From assembly GCF_002102175.1 (NCBI RefSeq), contig NZ_LQOX01000131.1:62001-126000 (forward strand): a stretch of 64,000 nt of DNA, given 5' to 3'. Below, piece after piece: positions 55,029 to 63,885 of the stretch (position 1 is its first letter; every line of letters starts with the position of its first letter). A program made the translations under genes and the position numbers. The notes beneath the pieces are model-generated. The model was not told the DNA's origin. It searched no databases and was given only the letters and a program-made list of their open reading frames with translations. The DNA is from Mycobacterium gastri (GTDB taxonomy: Bacteria > Actinomycetota > Actinomycetes > Mycobacteriales > Mycobacteriaceae).

Positions 55029-58000
55029 GTTATTCCGGTCATTTTGGCCGGACACCATTGAGGCCACAGAGGCGGCGTTCGTCATTCCAAACCCCTCGCG
55101 GGTTATTCCGGTCATTTTGGCCGGACACCATTGAGGCAGGACTCGCACATGGGTTCGTTGTTGCCGACGTTGTCGTTATTCCGGTCATTTTGGCCGGACA
55201 CCATTGAGGCCCCCCAGACTCGGTGCCGATCTGCCGAATCAACGCAGGTTATTCCGGTCATTTTGGCCGGACACCATTGAGGCCTGCGGGAGGACGAGAA
55301 GGACGCCGCGGAGATTCAGTTATTCCGGTCATTTTGGCCGGACACCATTGAGGCGACTATTGGTGAGTGGAACTAAGGCATTCGCGAAATCGTTATTCCG
55401 GTCATTTTGGCCGGACACCATTGAGGCGTTCAACCAGTCTGCCATCAGCCGGTCGACGGTGAACGTTATTCCGGTCATTTTGGCCGGACACCATTGAGGC
55501 GTGATAGCGGGAGTTCAGCCAGTGGGTGCGGTTGTGTTATTCCGGTCATTTTGGCCGGACACCATTGAGGCACCATTCGCGTGTGGTGTCAGGTGCTGGT
55601 CGCGGCGCGTTATTCCGGTCATTTTGGCCGGACACCATTGAGGCATCCGAGGCGGCAAGTACGAATTGGGTGGCGGGCAGGTTATTCCGGTCATTTTGGC
55701 CGGACACCATTGAGGCTCGCGAGGGTCTCGCGAGGGTTTCGGTAACTGTCGCGGTTATTCCGGTCATTTTGGCCGGACACCATTGAGGCGAATACTTCGC
55801 ATGGTTAGAGCGGGTGAACACCACGTTATTCCGGTCATTTTGGCCGGACACCATTGAGGCTGGCGCTGCGACAAAGTCTATGGCGGTGTGGTGCCGGGTT
55901 ATTCCGGTCATTTTGGCCGGACACCATTGAGGCGGCATCATCGTTCGATTCGGTTGTACTCGATGAATCGTTATTCCGGTCATTTTGGCCGGACACCATT
56001 GAGGCCATCGAGTCGACGGCGGTGTTGACGACGGTTTTGCCGTTATTCCGGTCATTTTGGCCGGACACCATTGAGGCGTTGATACCGGATTGGATGCGGA
56101 TCGCGCATTCGCTGGTTATTCCGGTCATTTTGGCCGGACACCATTGAGGCACCCTGTGGGTTGAGCAGCGGGGCCAGTAGGCCGGTTATTCCGGTCATTT
56201 TGGCCGGACACCATTGAGGCGGCTATTTGTATCGCGAGGGATTGCCCGTGCATCCTGGTTATTCCGGTCATTTTGGCCGGACACCATTGAGGCGTGGTAA
56301 GTTCGGCGGCTAACACGTTCAAAGTGGCGTTATTCCGGTCATTTTGGCCGGACACCATTGAGGCCCATGCCTGTGTCAGCCCAGATCGCGGCACGTGATG
56401 GTTATTCCGGTCATTTTGGCCGGACACCATTGAGGCTCAGGCCCTTGCGCTGGATGCGGGAGACGCTGTTGGTTATTCCGGTCATTTTGGCCGGACACCA
56501 TTGAGGCCCCATGCCTGTGTCAGCCCAGATCGCGGCACGTGATGTTATTCCGGTCATTTTGGCCGGACACCATTGAGGCGTTTGGTCGCCAGTCAGTTGG
56601 CAGTCGGGTTCCGTGGTTATTCCGGTCATTTTGGCCGGACACCATTGAGGCTCAGGATACAGGAAGAACTTGACGCGGCGAGCGCCGTTATTCCGGTCAT
56701 TTTGGCCGGACACCATTGAGGCCGTAAGAGTGCGCTGCCAATAGTCCAGCGTAAACAACGTTATTCCGGTCATTTTGGCCGGACACCATTGAGGCAGGTT
56801 TAGGTGCAGCCGTTCTTGAGTACCATGTCGACGTTATTCCGGTCATTTTGGCCGGACACCATTGAGGCTATGAGTGGGTGGAGAATCTGCCGAGCGCAGA
56901 AGGGGTTATTCCGGTCATTTTGGCCGGACACCATTGAGGCCAGAACACCGCGAGCTAGCTTCTCGATTCGACTCCGCGTTATTCCGGTCATTTTGGCCGG
57001 ACACCATTGAGGCAGCTGCGCGGACCGAATGGGCAGGGATGGCCGCAACGTTATTCCGGTCATTTTGGCCGGACACCATTGAGGCGCTATACAACGGAAC
57101 GTTAAGGAGCGCGGGTGTGCTCGTTATTCCGGTCATTTTGGCCGGACACCATTGAGGCAACTCGGCCATCGCGGCGTCATATGTCTTTGGGCCTGTTATT
57201 CCGGTCATTTTGGCCGGACACCATTGAGGCCAGCAGATCACCGGGCGAGCATTGGGGACTGTGACAGGTTATTCCGGTCATTTTGGCCGGACACCATTGA
57301 GGCCCGGTAATCACCCATCCGCACGCTGTGCAGATTCGGGTGTTATTCCGGTCATTTTGGCCGGACACCATTGAGGCGTAATGTATTTCGGTTTGCTAAA
57401 GTTGTATTTCGGGTTATTCCGGTCATTTTGGCCGGACACCATTGAGGCATAGACGTTTCCGCCGCGGGAGTGAATATGCAGGTTGTTATTCCGGTCATTT
57501 TGGCCGGACACCATTGAGGCACAATAGGTCTGATTCATACGAGAATAGACGGTATGGTTATTCCGGTCATTTTGGCCGGACACCATTGAGGCTTCTCTCG
57601 GATAGCGCGACTGGACTACAACAGCGACGGTTATTCCGGTCATTTTGGCCGGACACCATTGAGGCGTAATCGGGTTCCGTGTGGGTTGGCCGGAGCGGCT
57701 TGTTATTCCGGTCATTTTGGCCGGACACCATTGAGGCACCATCGCTCACCTACGCCCAATTACCGCTTCGGTCGTTATTCCGGTCATTTTGGCCGGACAC
57801 CATTGAGGCGGGTTGCCCGAAAAAGAGTACGCGCAATTAGCACGAGGTTATTCCGGTCATTTTGGCCGGACACCATTGAGGCAGGTTCGGCCGAACATCG
57901 GGCTCCGGCGGGCGCAGCCGTTATTCCGGTCATTTTGGCCGGACACCATTGAGGCGTGGCTTCTGGGCGATAAGCGGTCATGAGAACAGATCGTTATTCC

Positions 58001-58831
58001 GGTCATTTTGGCCGGACACCATTGAGGCACAAACCCGGATTGAGCGACCGTGGTGTTTTCCCCGGTTATTCCGGTCATTTTGGCCGGACACCATTGAGGC
58101 GGTGGCGGCACACCAACAGCACCATACGTCGTGGCACGTTATTCCGGTCATTTTGGCCGGACACCATTGAGGCAATCCGACCACTAGCACCAACTTTTCC
58201 GCCACGAAGGTTATTCCGGTCATTTTGGCCGGACACCATTGAGGCAACGGCATTAGGGTGTGCTGATAGTAGTGCTCCGCAGGTTATTCCGGTCATTTTG
58301 GCCGGACACCATTGAGGCTGGCGAATCTGGCGTGCCCAGATCCCCAGGTTTTTCGCGTTATTCCGGTCATTTTGGCCGGACACCATTGAGGCTCGATCGC
58401 GCAGCGGCGTATCTCAGTGTTTGGTTCGTGTTATTCCGGTCATTTTGGCCGGACACCATTGAGGCCGCTTAGCTCACGATCTGCGCGAGGATCTAGTTAC
58501 CCGTTATTCCGGTCATTTTGGCCGGACACCATTGAGGCTGGTGCGGCCTCAATACTGAGGCGGAGGCTTTATCCGCGTTATTCCGGTCATTTTGGCCGGA
58601 CACCATTGAGGCTGGACTCTTCGGCGCGCACACCGGATATGTATCGCTCGTTATTCCGGTCATTTTGGCCGGACACCATTGAGGCAATGTAAGCCGCCTC
58701 AGCGCCAATACGACGTATCTGCGTTATTCCGGTCATTTTGGCCGGACATTATTGAGGCGCGAGCAACCGATGCGTACATCACCATGATAAACCCGGTTAT
58801 CCGGGTTATTGTGACCGGACACAATCGACGC
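55029..58831 (+). CRISPR. CRISPR array, 53 repeats of 36 bp and 52 spacers
   Basis: The repeat begins GTTATTCCGGTC and ends ACACCATTGAGGC, with a TCCGG/CCGGA stem and 9-base loop. By hand count, 51 copies are identical. Copy 52 (58723-58758) has two changes (CC to TT). Copy 53 (58796-58831) matches at 28 of 36 positions. Spacers are 34-38 bases, mostly 36-37. First repeat 55029-55064. Spacers at 56365-56400 and 56508-56543 are the same sequence offset by one base. New spacers are expected at the cas2 side. The open frames running through the array are not genes. Confidence 0.98.
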
Positions 58832-58845
58832 ATGACGCGCCGACG

Positions 58846-58941
58846 CTGGCAACGCCGGTGCATGACGACGATGCGCTAGCCGAGGTTGCCGCCCGGGTCC
58901 GCGACGCGGTTGGCTGACGGGCCGACGGGTAGCAGCAGCCG
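58846..58941. repeat. Right copy of the 96-bp direct repeat flanking the CRISPR-Cas island
   Basis: Perfect match to 45936-46031. Starts 14 bases after the decayed last CRISPR repeat. Carries the genuine 3' end of the hydrolase gene (58876-58941) and a duplicate tail of the DUF1802 gene. Confidence 0.97.
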
Positions 58942-60558
58942 GGAATTGCCGAAATGGACCGAATGCGTCACCGGTTTGGTTTGCTGGCCGGTCAGCGTCG
59001 GTTCTCCGGTGCCGAGGTTGGGTGCGTAACGGGGAAACCAGCTGCCGGCGATCAGGACGCGGATGCGCGAGCCCGCTTTGAATCGGTGGGCGACGGCGTC
59101 GAGTTCGATGCGGACCGTCTCCGGCGCGTCCCCGAGCCGACGGTAGCCGTCGCTGACATTGCGGGATCGGCCCTTGGCGTCGACCTCACTGACCCGGACG
59201 AACACGTCGACGTTCGGGTTGTCCGAGGAGTGCGTCAACTCGACGACCGGGTTGCCGTATATATACACATCGTCGGCCAGGGTGGCGCCGGTGAAGCAGA
59301 GCACATCGTCGCGGCGCGCGAGTCGGCTGTCGTTGCGGTAGCCGCCTTTCGACAACAGCGGACCGCCGGTGATGGGGGTCGGGTCGGTCGGGTCGAATCG
59401 GAAGCTCGCCGGTGGTGCACCGGTTGGCGGCGCCTTGCCGTCCAGGCGGCCGTTCGGCTGCAGGTACAGCACCCGTTGGGTGGTGGCCGGCGGCCACTCC
59501 AGTAGGGAGCGCCAGCCGTGCCGGTTGACGAAGACCCGGACGGCAGCCGGGCGGCGCGGGGCGGGAGCGTCGCCCAGGTGCGCGTCCAACCAGTCCAACG
59601 ACTCCCGAGCGCAGGTGGCCAGCCCCTTGCTCATGGTCTGGGTATGGGTCCACGGACCGACTGTCAGCGCCACGTCGATACCGCGGTCGCGCAGCTGCCG
59701 ATACTGGTGCAGCGTCTGGTCCAGGAAGATGTCCTGCCAGCCGCTGAGCAGCAGGACCGGCACCTCGACGCGCTCCAACGCGGCGGGGAATCGACGGGCA
59801 TCCCAGAACGGGTGATCGTGGTCGGCGTTCTCCACCCACGACTCGAACCAGGGCGCGCCCTCGCCGAGCAGTGCCCGGGCCGCCGAGCGCATCGGAAACT
59901 CGGCGATCGCGCGTCTCACCTTCCGCGGCGCTCGCAGCTGGCGAATCCCACCTCGAAGCTGCCCGGCGTCTTCTTGACGGGAGACCAGATAGCTCCAGCC
60001 CAAGAAGTCGTTGATGGCAAACGATCCGGTGCTCCACACCGAGGCCCGGAAGTCGTGCGGCCCCACGGTGATCACGGCCGCGGCCAGTTCCGGTGGCGGA
60101 TCGTGTAGCAGCGCCCACTGGGTGAAGCCCAGATAGGACAGCCCGACGGTACCGAACCGGCCGGTGAACCAGGGTTGCTGACGCAGCCACTCGACGGTGT
60201 CGGCGCCGTCGGCGGCTTCGTTGGCCATCGGGTCGAATTCGCCGGCCGAGCCGAAAGTTCCGCGCACGCTTTGCAACACCACGTGGTAGCCGCGCGCGGC
60301 ATAGAGCCGGGCGAAGACCAAAGAAAACGGAAATCCCCGCCCGTAGGGGCCGCGGACCAGCAGCGTGCCGACGGGTTCGGACGTCCTGGGCGCATAGTGG
60401 TCGGCGATCAGGTGAATACCGTCGCGCATGGGGACGTGCACCCGGCTCACGGTGTAGCGGGTGGTTGCGCGCGGCAGACCCAACAGGGCGCCAACCGCCG
60501 CTGGGACAGCGCGGCCGCCTCGCCTGCACTGCTCGGGCCGGCGGGAGGTTGGGCTCAC
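58876..60558 (-). CDS. CocE/NonD-family X-Pro dipeptidyl-peptidase-like hydrolase (Rv2800 homologue)
   Basis: 560 residues. Alpha/beta-hydrolase core with PMRDGIHLIADHY, RGPYGRGFPFS, catalytic Ser in GLSYLGFTQW and WQDIFLDQT (acid region), then a C-terminal jelly-roll domain (~380-550; DVFVRVSEVDAKGRSRNVSDG, RIRVLIAGSWFPRYAPN). Substrates in this family range from esters to peptides; unknown here. GTG 60558. The last 22 codons, including the stop, lie in the 96-bp repeat. Confidence 0.92.
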   Translation of the reverse strand: MSPTSRRPEQCRRGGRAVPAAVGALLGLPRATTRYTVSRVHVPMRDGIHLIADHYAPRTSEPVGTLLVRGPYGRGFPFSLVFARLYAARGYHVVLQSVRGTFGSAGEFDPMANEAADGADTVEWLRQQPWFTGRFGTVGLSYLGFTQWALLHDPPPELAAAVITVGPHDFRASVWSTGSFAINDFLGWSYLVSRQEDAGQLRGGIRQLRAPRKVRRAIAEFPMRSAARALLGEGAPWFESWVENADHDHPFWDARRFPAALERVEVPVLLLSGWQDIFLDQTLHQYRQLRDRGIDVALTVGPWTHTQTMSKGLATCARESLDWLDAHLGDAPAPRRPAAVRVFVNRHGWRSLLEWPPATTQRVLYLQPNGRLDGKAPPTGAPPASFRFDPTDPTPITGGPLLSKGGYRNDSRLARRDDVLCFTGATLADDVYIYGNPVVELTHSSDNPNVDVFVRVSEVDAKGRSRNVSDGYRRLGDAPETVRIELDAVAHRFKAGSRIRVLIAGSWFPRYAPNLGTGEPTLTGQQTKPVTHSVHFGNSRLLLPVGPSANRVADPGGNLG

Positions 60559-60568
60559 GATGCGCGGT

Positions 60569-61150
60569 TTAGAACTTGTAGTACGGGGCCAGATCGTTGG
60601 CCCGTTGCAGGTTGGTGGAAGGGCAGTCGACGTCGGGCTCGGAGTAGACCGTGGAGTAGAACAGCGACTGCTGAATCACTCCATAGCTGGTCTTGAAGGT
60701 CACCATGCAGGAGGAGTACCAGAAGCTGTTGTGGTAGGTCGGCTTGAGCACCCAGTACTGCGCGGCGCGGTGGCCGGCGATCGTGGTCTCGATGGCGTCC
60801 GCTGGCAGGGTCTGGGCGTAGCTGCGCCAGGTGATGGGCTCGACGGCCAGCTGGTAATTGCCGGCGTCGTAGTGGCACCGCAACCCCTCCTCGGCCTCCG
60901 GCGGTGTATAGGCCAAGCCGAGGCGCTGGACTGCGTCGAAGGGAATGTCGTTGCACGGGTCGAACGGGCTCGGGTCGGTGGTTGCCACGATGGGGCTCTT
61001 CATCGTGGTCGACATCGGTTCTGCGGTTGACCGCAACTCGACCTTGCCGTCGGCCGGCGTCGGCGAGGCGCCCTGCCAGCCCACCGAGCCCCCGATGGCC
61101 GCTGCGACCAGCGCACCAACCGCTGAAGCCAGACGCACCTTGGCGAACAC
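60569..61150 (-). CDS. DUF3558-like membrane-anchored or exported protein (Rv2799 homologue)
   Basis: 193 residues. N-terminal signal or anchor FAKVRLASAVGALVAAAIGG, then a DUF3558-type domain (SPFDPCNDIPFDAVQRLGL, RCHYDAGNYQLAVEPI) with several cysteines for disulfides. GTG 61148-61150 chosen for the AGGGGGTG site; longer frames upstream lack one. Ten bases upstream of the hydrolase gene, so likely co-transcribed. Function unknown. Confidence 0.85.
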   Translation of the reverse strand: MFAKVRLASAVGALVAAAIGGSVGWQGASPTPADGKVELRSTAEPMSTTMKSPIVATTDPSPFDPCNDIPFDAVQRLGLAYTPPEAEEGLRCHYDAGNYQLAVEPITWRSYAQTLPADAIETTIAGHRAAQYWVLKPTYHNSFWYSSCMVTFKTSYGVIQQSLFYSTVYSEPDVDCPSTNLQRANDLAPYYKF

Positions 61151-61319
61151 GACACCCCCTGCCCTTGGTGGTCCCTTTGCCGGGAGTGTACAAGTAGCCT
61201 CCGCGCCGTCACAGGGGTTAGTCGACTTGTTGCCATGCGGCCTACTTGCCATGCTTGTCTGCCCAACAGTGGGCGGGTGACGTTTGGCGGAGCCGTTCGG
61301 AGGAAGCGAGGAGGTAGGC

Positions 61320-61636
61320 GTGCTTCAGATCAGTCCGGAGCAGTGGATGTGCTCGGCGGCGCGCATGGCGAGGGCCTGGCGGTCGGACATTTGTCGTCCG
61401 ACTACCGGCTCCAGGCTGCGCAGGTCGGCTGGCAGGGCGCCTCAGCGACGGCGCTCAACGCCAAGATGGGCGACTGGTGGGAAGCGTCGAGGGCACTGCT
61501 GACCAGGATCGGTGATCACGCACGCGGTCTGCACGAGGCCGGGGTTTACCACGCGACGGCGGAAGAGGAGCGGGCACGGGCGCTGGCCCAAATTGGTGTT
61601 TCCGCCGGCGGCAAGGTCACTGGGCGTCAGGTGTGA
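61320..61636 (+). pseudogene. Small WXG-like helical protein, frameshifted (Rv2798c homologue)
   Basis: GTG 61320 follows a strong GAGGAGG site and begins LQISPEQWMCSAARM, a typical start for these ~105-residue proteins. The matching continuation (GEGLAVGHLSSDYRLQAAQVGWQG and on, to the stop at 61636) is in the next frame, entered near 61360-61372. A single missing base would explain it. The WQG turn and helical pattern resemble WXG100/EspC-like ESX proteins. Either a sequencing error or a true frameshift. The downstream gene starts three bases after the stop. Confidence 0.7.
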
Positions 61637-61639
61637 TCA

Positions 61640-63325
61640 GTGTCGTTGACGGTGGCCGATATCGATCGCTGGAATGCTCAAGCGGTCCGGGAGGTGTTTC
61701 ACGCGGCCAAGGCCCGAGCGGAGGTGACGTTCGAAACGTCGCGGCAGTTGGCGACGCTGTCGATTTTCGCGAATTCCGGTGGCAAGACCGCTGACGCGGC
61801 GGCACACCAGAACGCTGGACTCCGCCGAGATCTTGACGCCCACGGTTACGAAGCGTTGGCAGTTGCCCGGGCGGCCGATAGGGCCGCTAACGGCATTGTG
61901 AAGGTCCAATCGGACTTGGCCGCACTACGCCAAGCCGCCGCCGCCGAGCTGACGGTCGATGCGCTCACCAACAAGGTGGTGCCGGTCCCCGGGCTGCGAT
62001 ACACCGAGGGCGAGTGGGCACGGATGCTCGCCAAGCAGGCGGGGCTGCAGGCTGATCTGGATGCGATTGTGGTTGAGGCCAATGCCGTCGATGAGGAATT
62101 GGCATCAGCGGTCAACATGGCCGACGGTGATGTGCCCATCCCGGCTGATTCCGGTCCGCCGGTCGGCCCCGAAGGGCTGACGCCGACACAGCTCGCCAGC
62201 GATGCAAACGAAGAGCGGCTGCGCGAGGAGCGCGCTAAGCTGCAGGCCCGCATCGGGCAGTTGCAGGGGCGGTATGACGAACTTGCGGCCCAAGCGGCCG
62301 GGGACTACAACAACGGCATCCTGAACAGCGATGTATTGGGCCAACTTGCAGCCCTCAATGATCAGTTGACCGCCGCCAAAGGACGGCTGGGCGACCTTGA
62401 CGCAGTCGACCAGGCACTGAGCCGAGCGCCGGAGACCTACCTGGCCCAGCTGCAGCTTCCCAACGATCTACACCAGCAGGTATTGGCGGCCGTGGCCGTC
62501 GGCAATCCGGATACCGCCGCCAACGTGTCGGTGACCGTGCCCGGGGTGGGGTCCACTCTGCGGGGCACATTGCCCGGCATGGTCAGCGAAGCCCGCAACC
62601 TCCGATCAGAGGAAATCCGGCAGCTCAATGCTGCCGGTAAGCCCGCCTCAGTTGCCACGATCGCCTGGATGGGCTACACCCCGCCCCCTAACCCGCTCGA
62701 CACCGGAAGTGCGGGCGACCTGTGGCAGACCATGACCGACGAGCAGGCACGAGCGGGCGCAGCCGACTTGTCGAAGTACTTGCAGCAGGTTCGAGGGAAC
62801 AACCCTACTGGGCACCTGACCGTGTTGGGACACTCGTACGGGTCGTTAACGGCGTCGCTGGCGTTGCAGGACCTCAATGCTCACGGTGCCCATCCCGTCA
62901 ACGATGTGGTGTTTTACGGCTCACCCGGCCTGGAGCTGTACAGTCCGACGCAACTCGGGCTGGATCACGGACAGGCCTATGTCATGCAGGCTCCGCACGA
63001 CCTCATTACCAGTCTGGTGGCCCCGGTCGCGCCGCTGCATGGCTGGGGTCCGGACCCGTATCTGACCCCTGGGTTGACGGAGCTGTCGTCACAGGCGGGT
63101 TTTGATCCGGGCGGCATTTGGCGTGATGGGGTGTATGCCCATGGCGACTATCCCCGAGTCTTCCATGACGCCGCCGGCCAGCCGCTGCTGCGGATGTCCG
63201 GCTACAACTTCGCGGCTATCGCCGCCGGGCTGCGGGACAACAAGGTGGAGGCGCCGTTGCTGCCACCCATTCTGGGTGGTGGCATGCCAGGAGCGCCCGG
63301 CCGAGTACCTGGAGGGGGACATTGA
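61640..63325 (+). CDS. Coiled-coil DUF1023 alpha/beta-hydrolase protein (Rv2797c homologue)
   Basis: 561 residues. The N-terminal ~270 residues are helical and coiled-coil-like (RLREERAKLQARIGQLQGRYDELAAQ). The C-terminal DUF1023 hydrolase has AWMGYTPPPNP, the nucleophile elbow GHSYGS, and a late His in VYAHGDYPRVFHD. No Sec signal; ESX-type export is plausible given the WXG-like neighbour (inference). GTG 61640. Its stop overlaps the lppV ATG. Ortholog of Rv2797c by position and length. Confidence 0.88.
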   Translation: MSLTVADIDRWNAQAVREVFHAAKARAEVTFETSRQLATLSIFANSGGKTADAAAHQNAGLRRDLDAHGYEALAVARAADRAANGIVKVQSDLAALRQAAAAELTVDALTNKVVPVPGLRYTEGEWARMLAKQAGLQADLDAIVVEANAVDEELASAVNMADGDVPIPADSGPPVGPEGLTPTQLASDANEERLREERAKLQARIGQLQGRYDELAAQAAGDYNNGILNSDVLGQLAALNDQLTAAKGRLGDLDAVDQALSRAPETYLAQLQLPNDLHQQVLAAVAVGNPDTAANVSVTVPGVGSTLRGTLPGMVSEARNLRSEEIRQLNAAGKPASVATIAWMGYTPPPNPLDTGSAGDLWQTMTDEQARAGAADLSKYLQQVRGNNPTGHLTVLGHSYGSLTASLALQDLNAHGAHPVNDVVFYGSPGLELYSPTQLGLDHGQAYVMQAPHDLITSLVAPVAPLHGWGPDPYLTPGLTELSSQAGFDPGGIWRDGVYAHGDYPRVFHDAAGQPLLRMSGYNFAAIAAGLRDNKVEAPLLPPILGGGMPGAPGRVPGGGH

Positions 63326-63885
63326 TGCGGTGGCCGATGGCGTGGCTGCTCGCCTTGGTTTGCGCGGTGGTGCTTGGCTGCGGTCGCAGCGGTCATGGGA
63401 CCGGTCGTGGAGAGGAGGGCCCGGTGAGCCCGGAAAAAGCCGCCGCACTAGAGGATGCGTTGCGCGCCAAGCCTTCGCTGGAGGCCGCGAAGGATCAATA
63501 CCGGTCCGCGGTGACCCAGATGGCCAACGCCATCACGGCCTTGGTACCTGGGTTGACGTGGTCGATGGATATGGACACCTGGACGGGGTGTGGTGGCGAC
63601 TACGAATGGACCAGGGCCAAAGCGGCGTATTTCATGGTCGGATTCAGTGGACCAATCCCCGACGACAAGTGGCCGCAGGTCGTCCAGATTGTCAAGGATG
63701 GGACAAAAAAGTTCGGCGCCACCAACTTTGGTGTCATGAAAGACAAGCCGGGTGACCACGACATATACATTTCCGGTGCTGGCGGCATATTCAAGCTGGG
63801 AACCCAGGTTGCTTCATCCCTCACCGCACAATCGGACTGCCGGATCAGCGAGACCGATACGCCGAAACCGTCTCCGAGCCCATAG
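63325..63885 (+). CDS. lppV: Lipoprotein LppV
   Basis: 186 residues. Signal MRWPMAWLLALVCAVVLGCG with lipobox VLGC, so anchored in the cell envelope. Mature region FMVGFSGPIPDDKWPQVVQI and GATNFGVMKDKPGDHDIYIS matches the LppA/LppV family. ATG 63325 overlaps the previous stop (TTGATG); GGAGGGGG upstream. Third gene of the trio; an immunity-like partner role is speculative. Confidence 0.9.
   Translation: MRWPMAWLLALVCAVVLGCGRSGHGTGRGEEGPVSPEKAAALEDALRAKPSLEAAKDQYRSAVTQMANAITALVPGLTWSMDMDTWTGCGGDYEWTRAKAAYFMVGFSGPIPDDKWPQVVQIVKDGTKKFGATNFGVMKDKPGDHDIYISGAGGIFKLGTQVASSLTAQSDCRISETDTPKPSPSP

Noticed and set aside
54874..55134. 86-codon frame in the CRISPR leader running into the first repeats
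   Set aside because: Overlaps leader and repeat, no family resemblance; coincidental.
58539..58576. Spacer containing GCCTCAAT, complementary to the repeat's 3' end, forming an 8-bp hairpin with the preceding repeat
   Set aside because: An 8-base match among 52 spacers can arise by chance; no evidence of function.
55100..58770. Many open frames of 60-170 residues on both strands across 55000-58700, with repeated peptides such as VIPVILAGHH and ASMVSGQNDRNN
   Set aside because: They are translations of the CRISPR repeat and spacers, change partner with each spacer, and have no ribosome sites.
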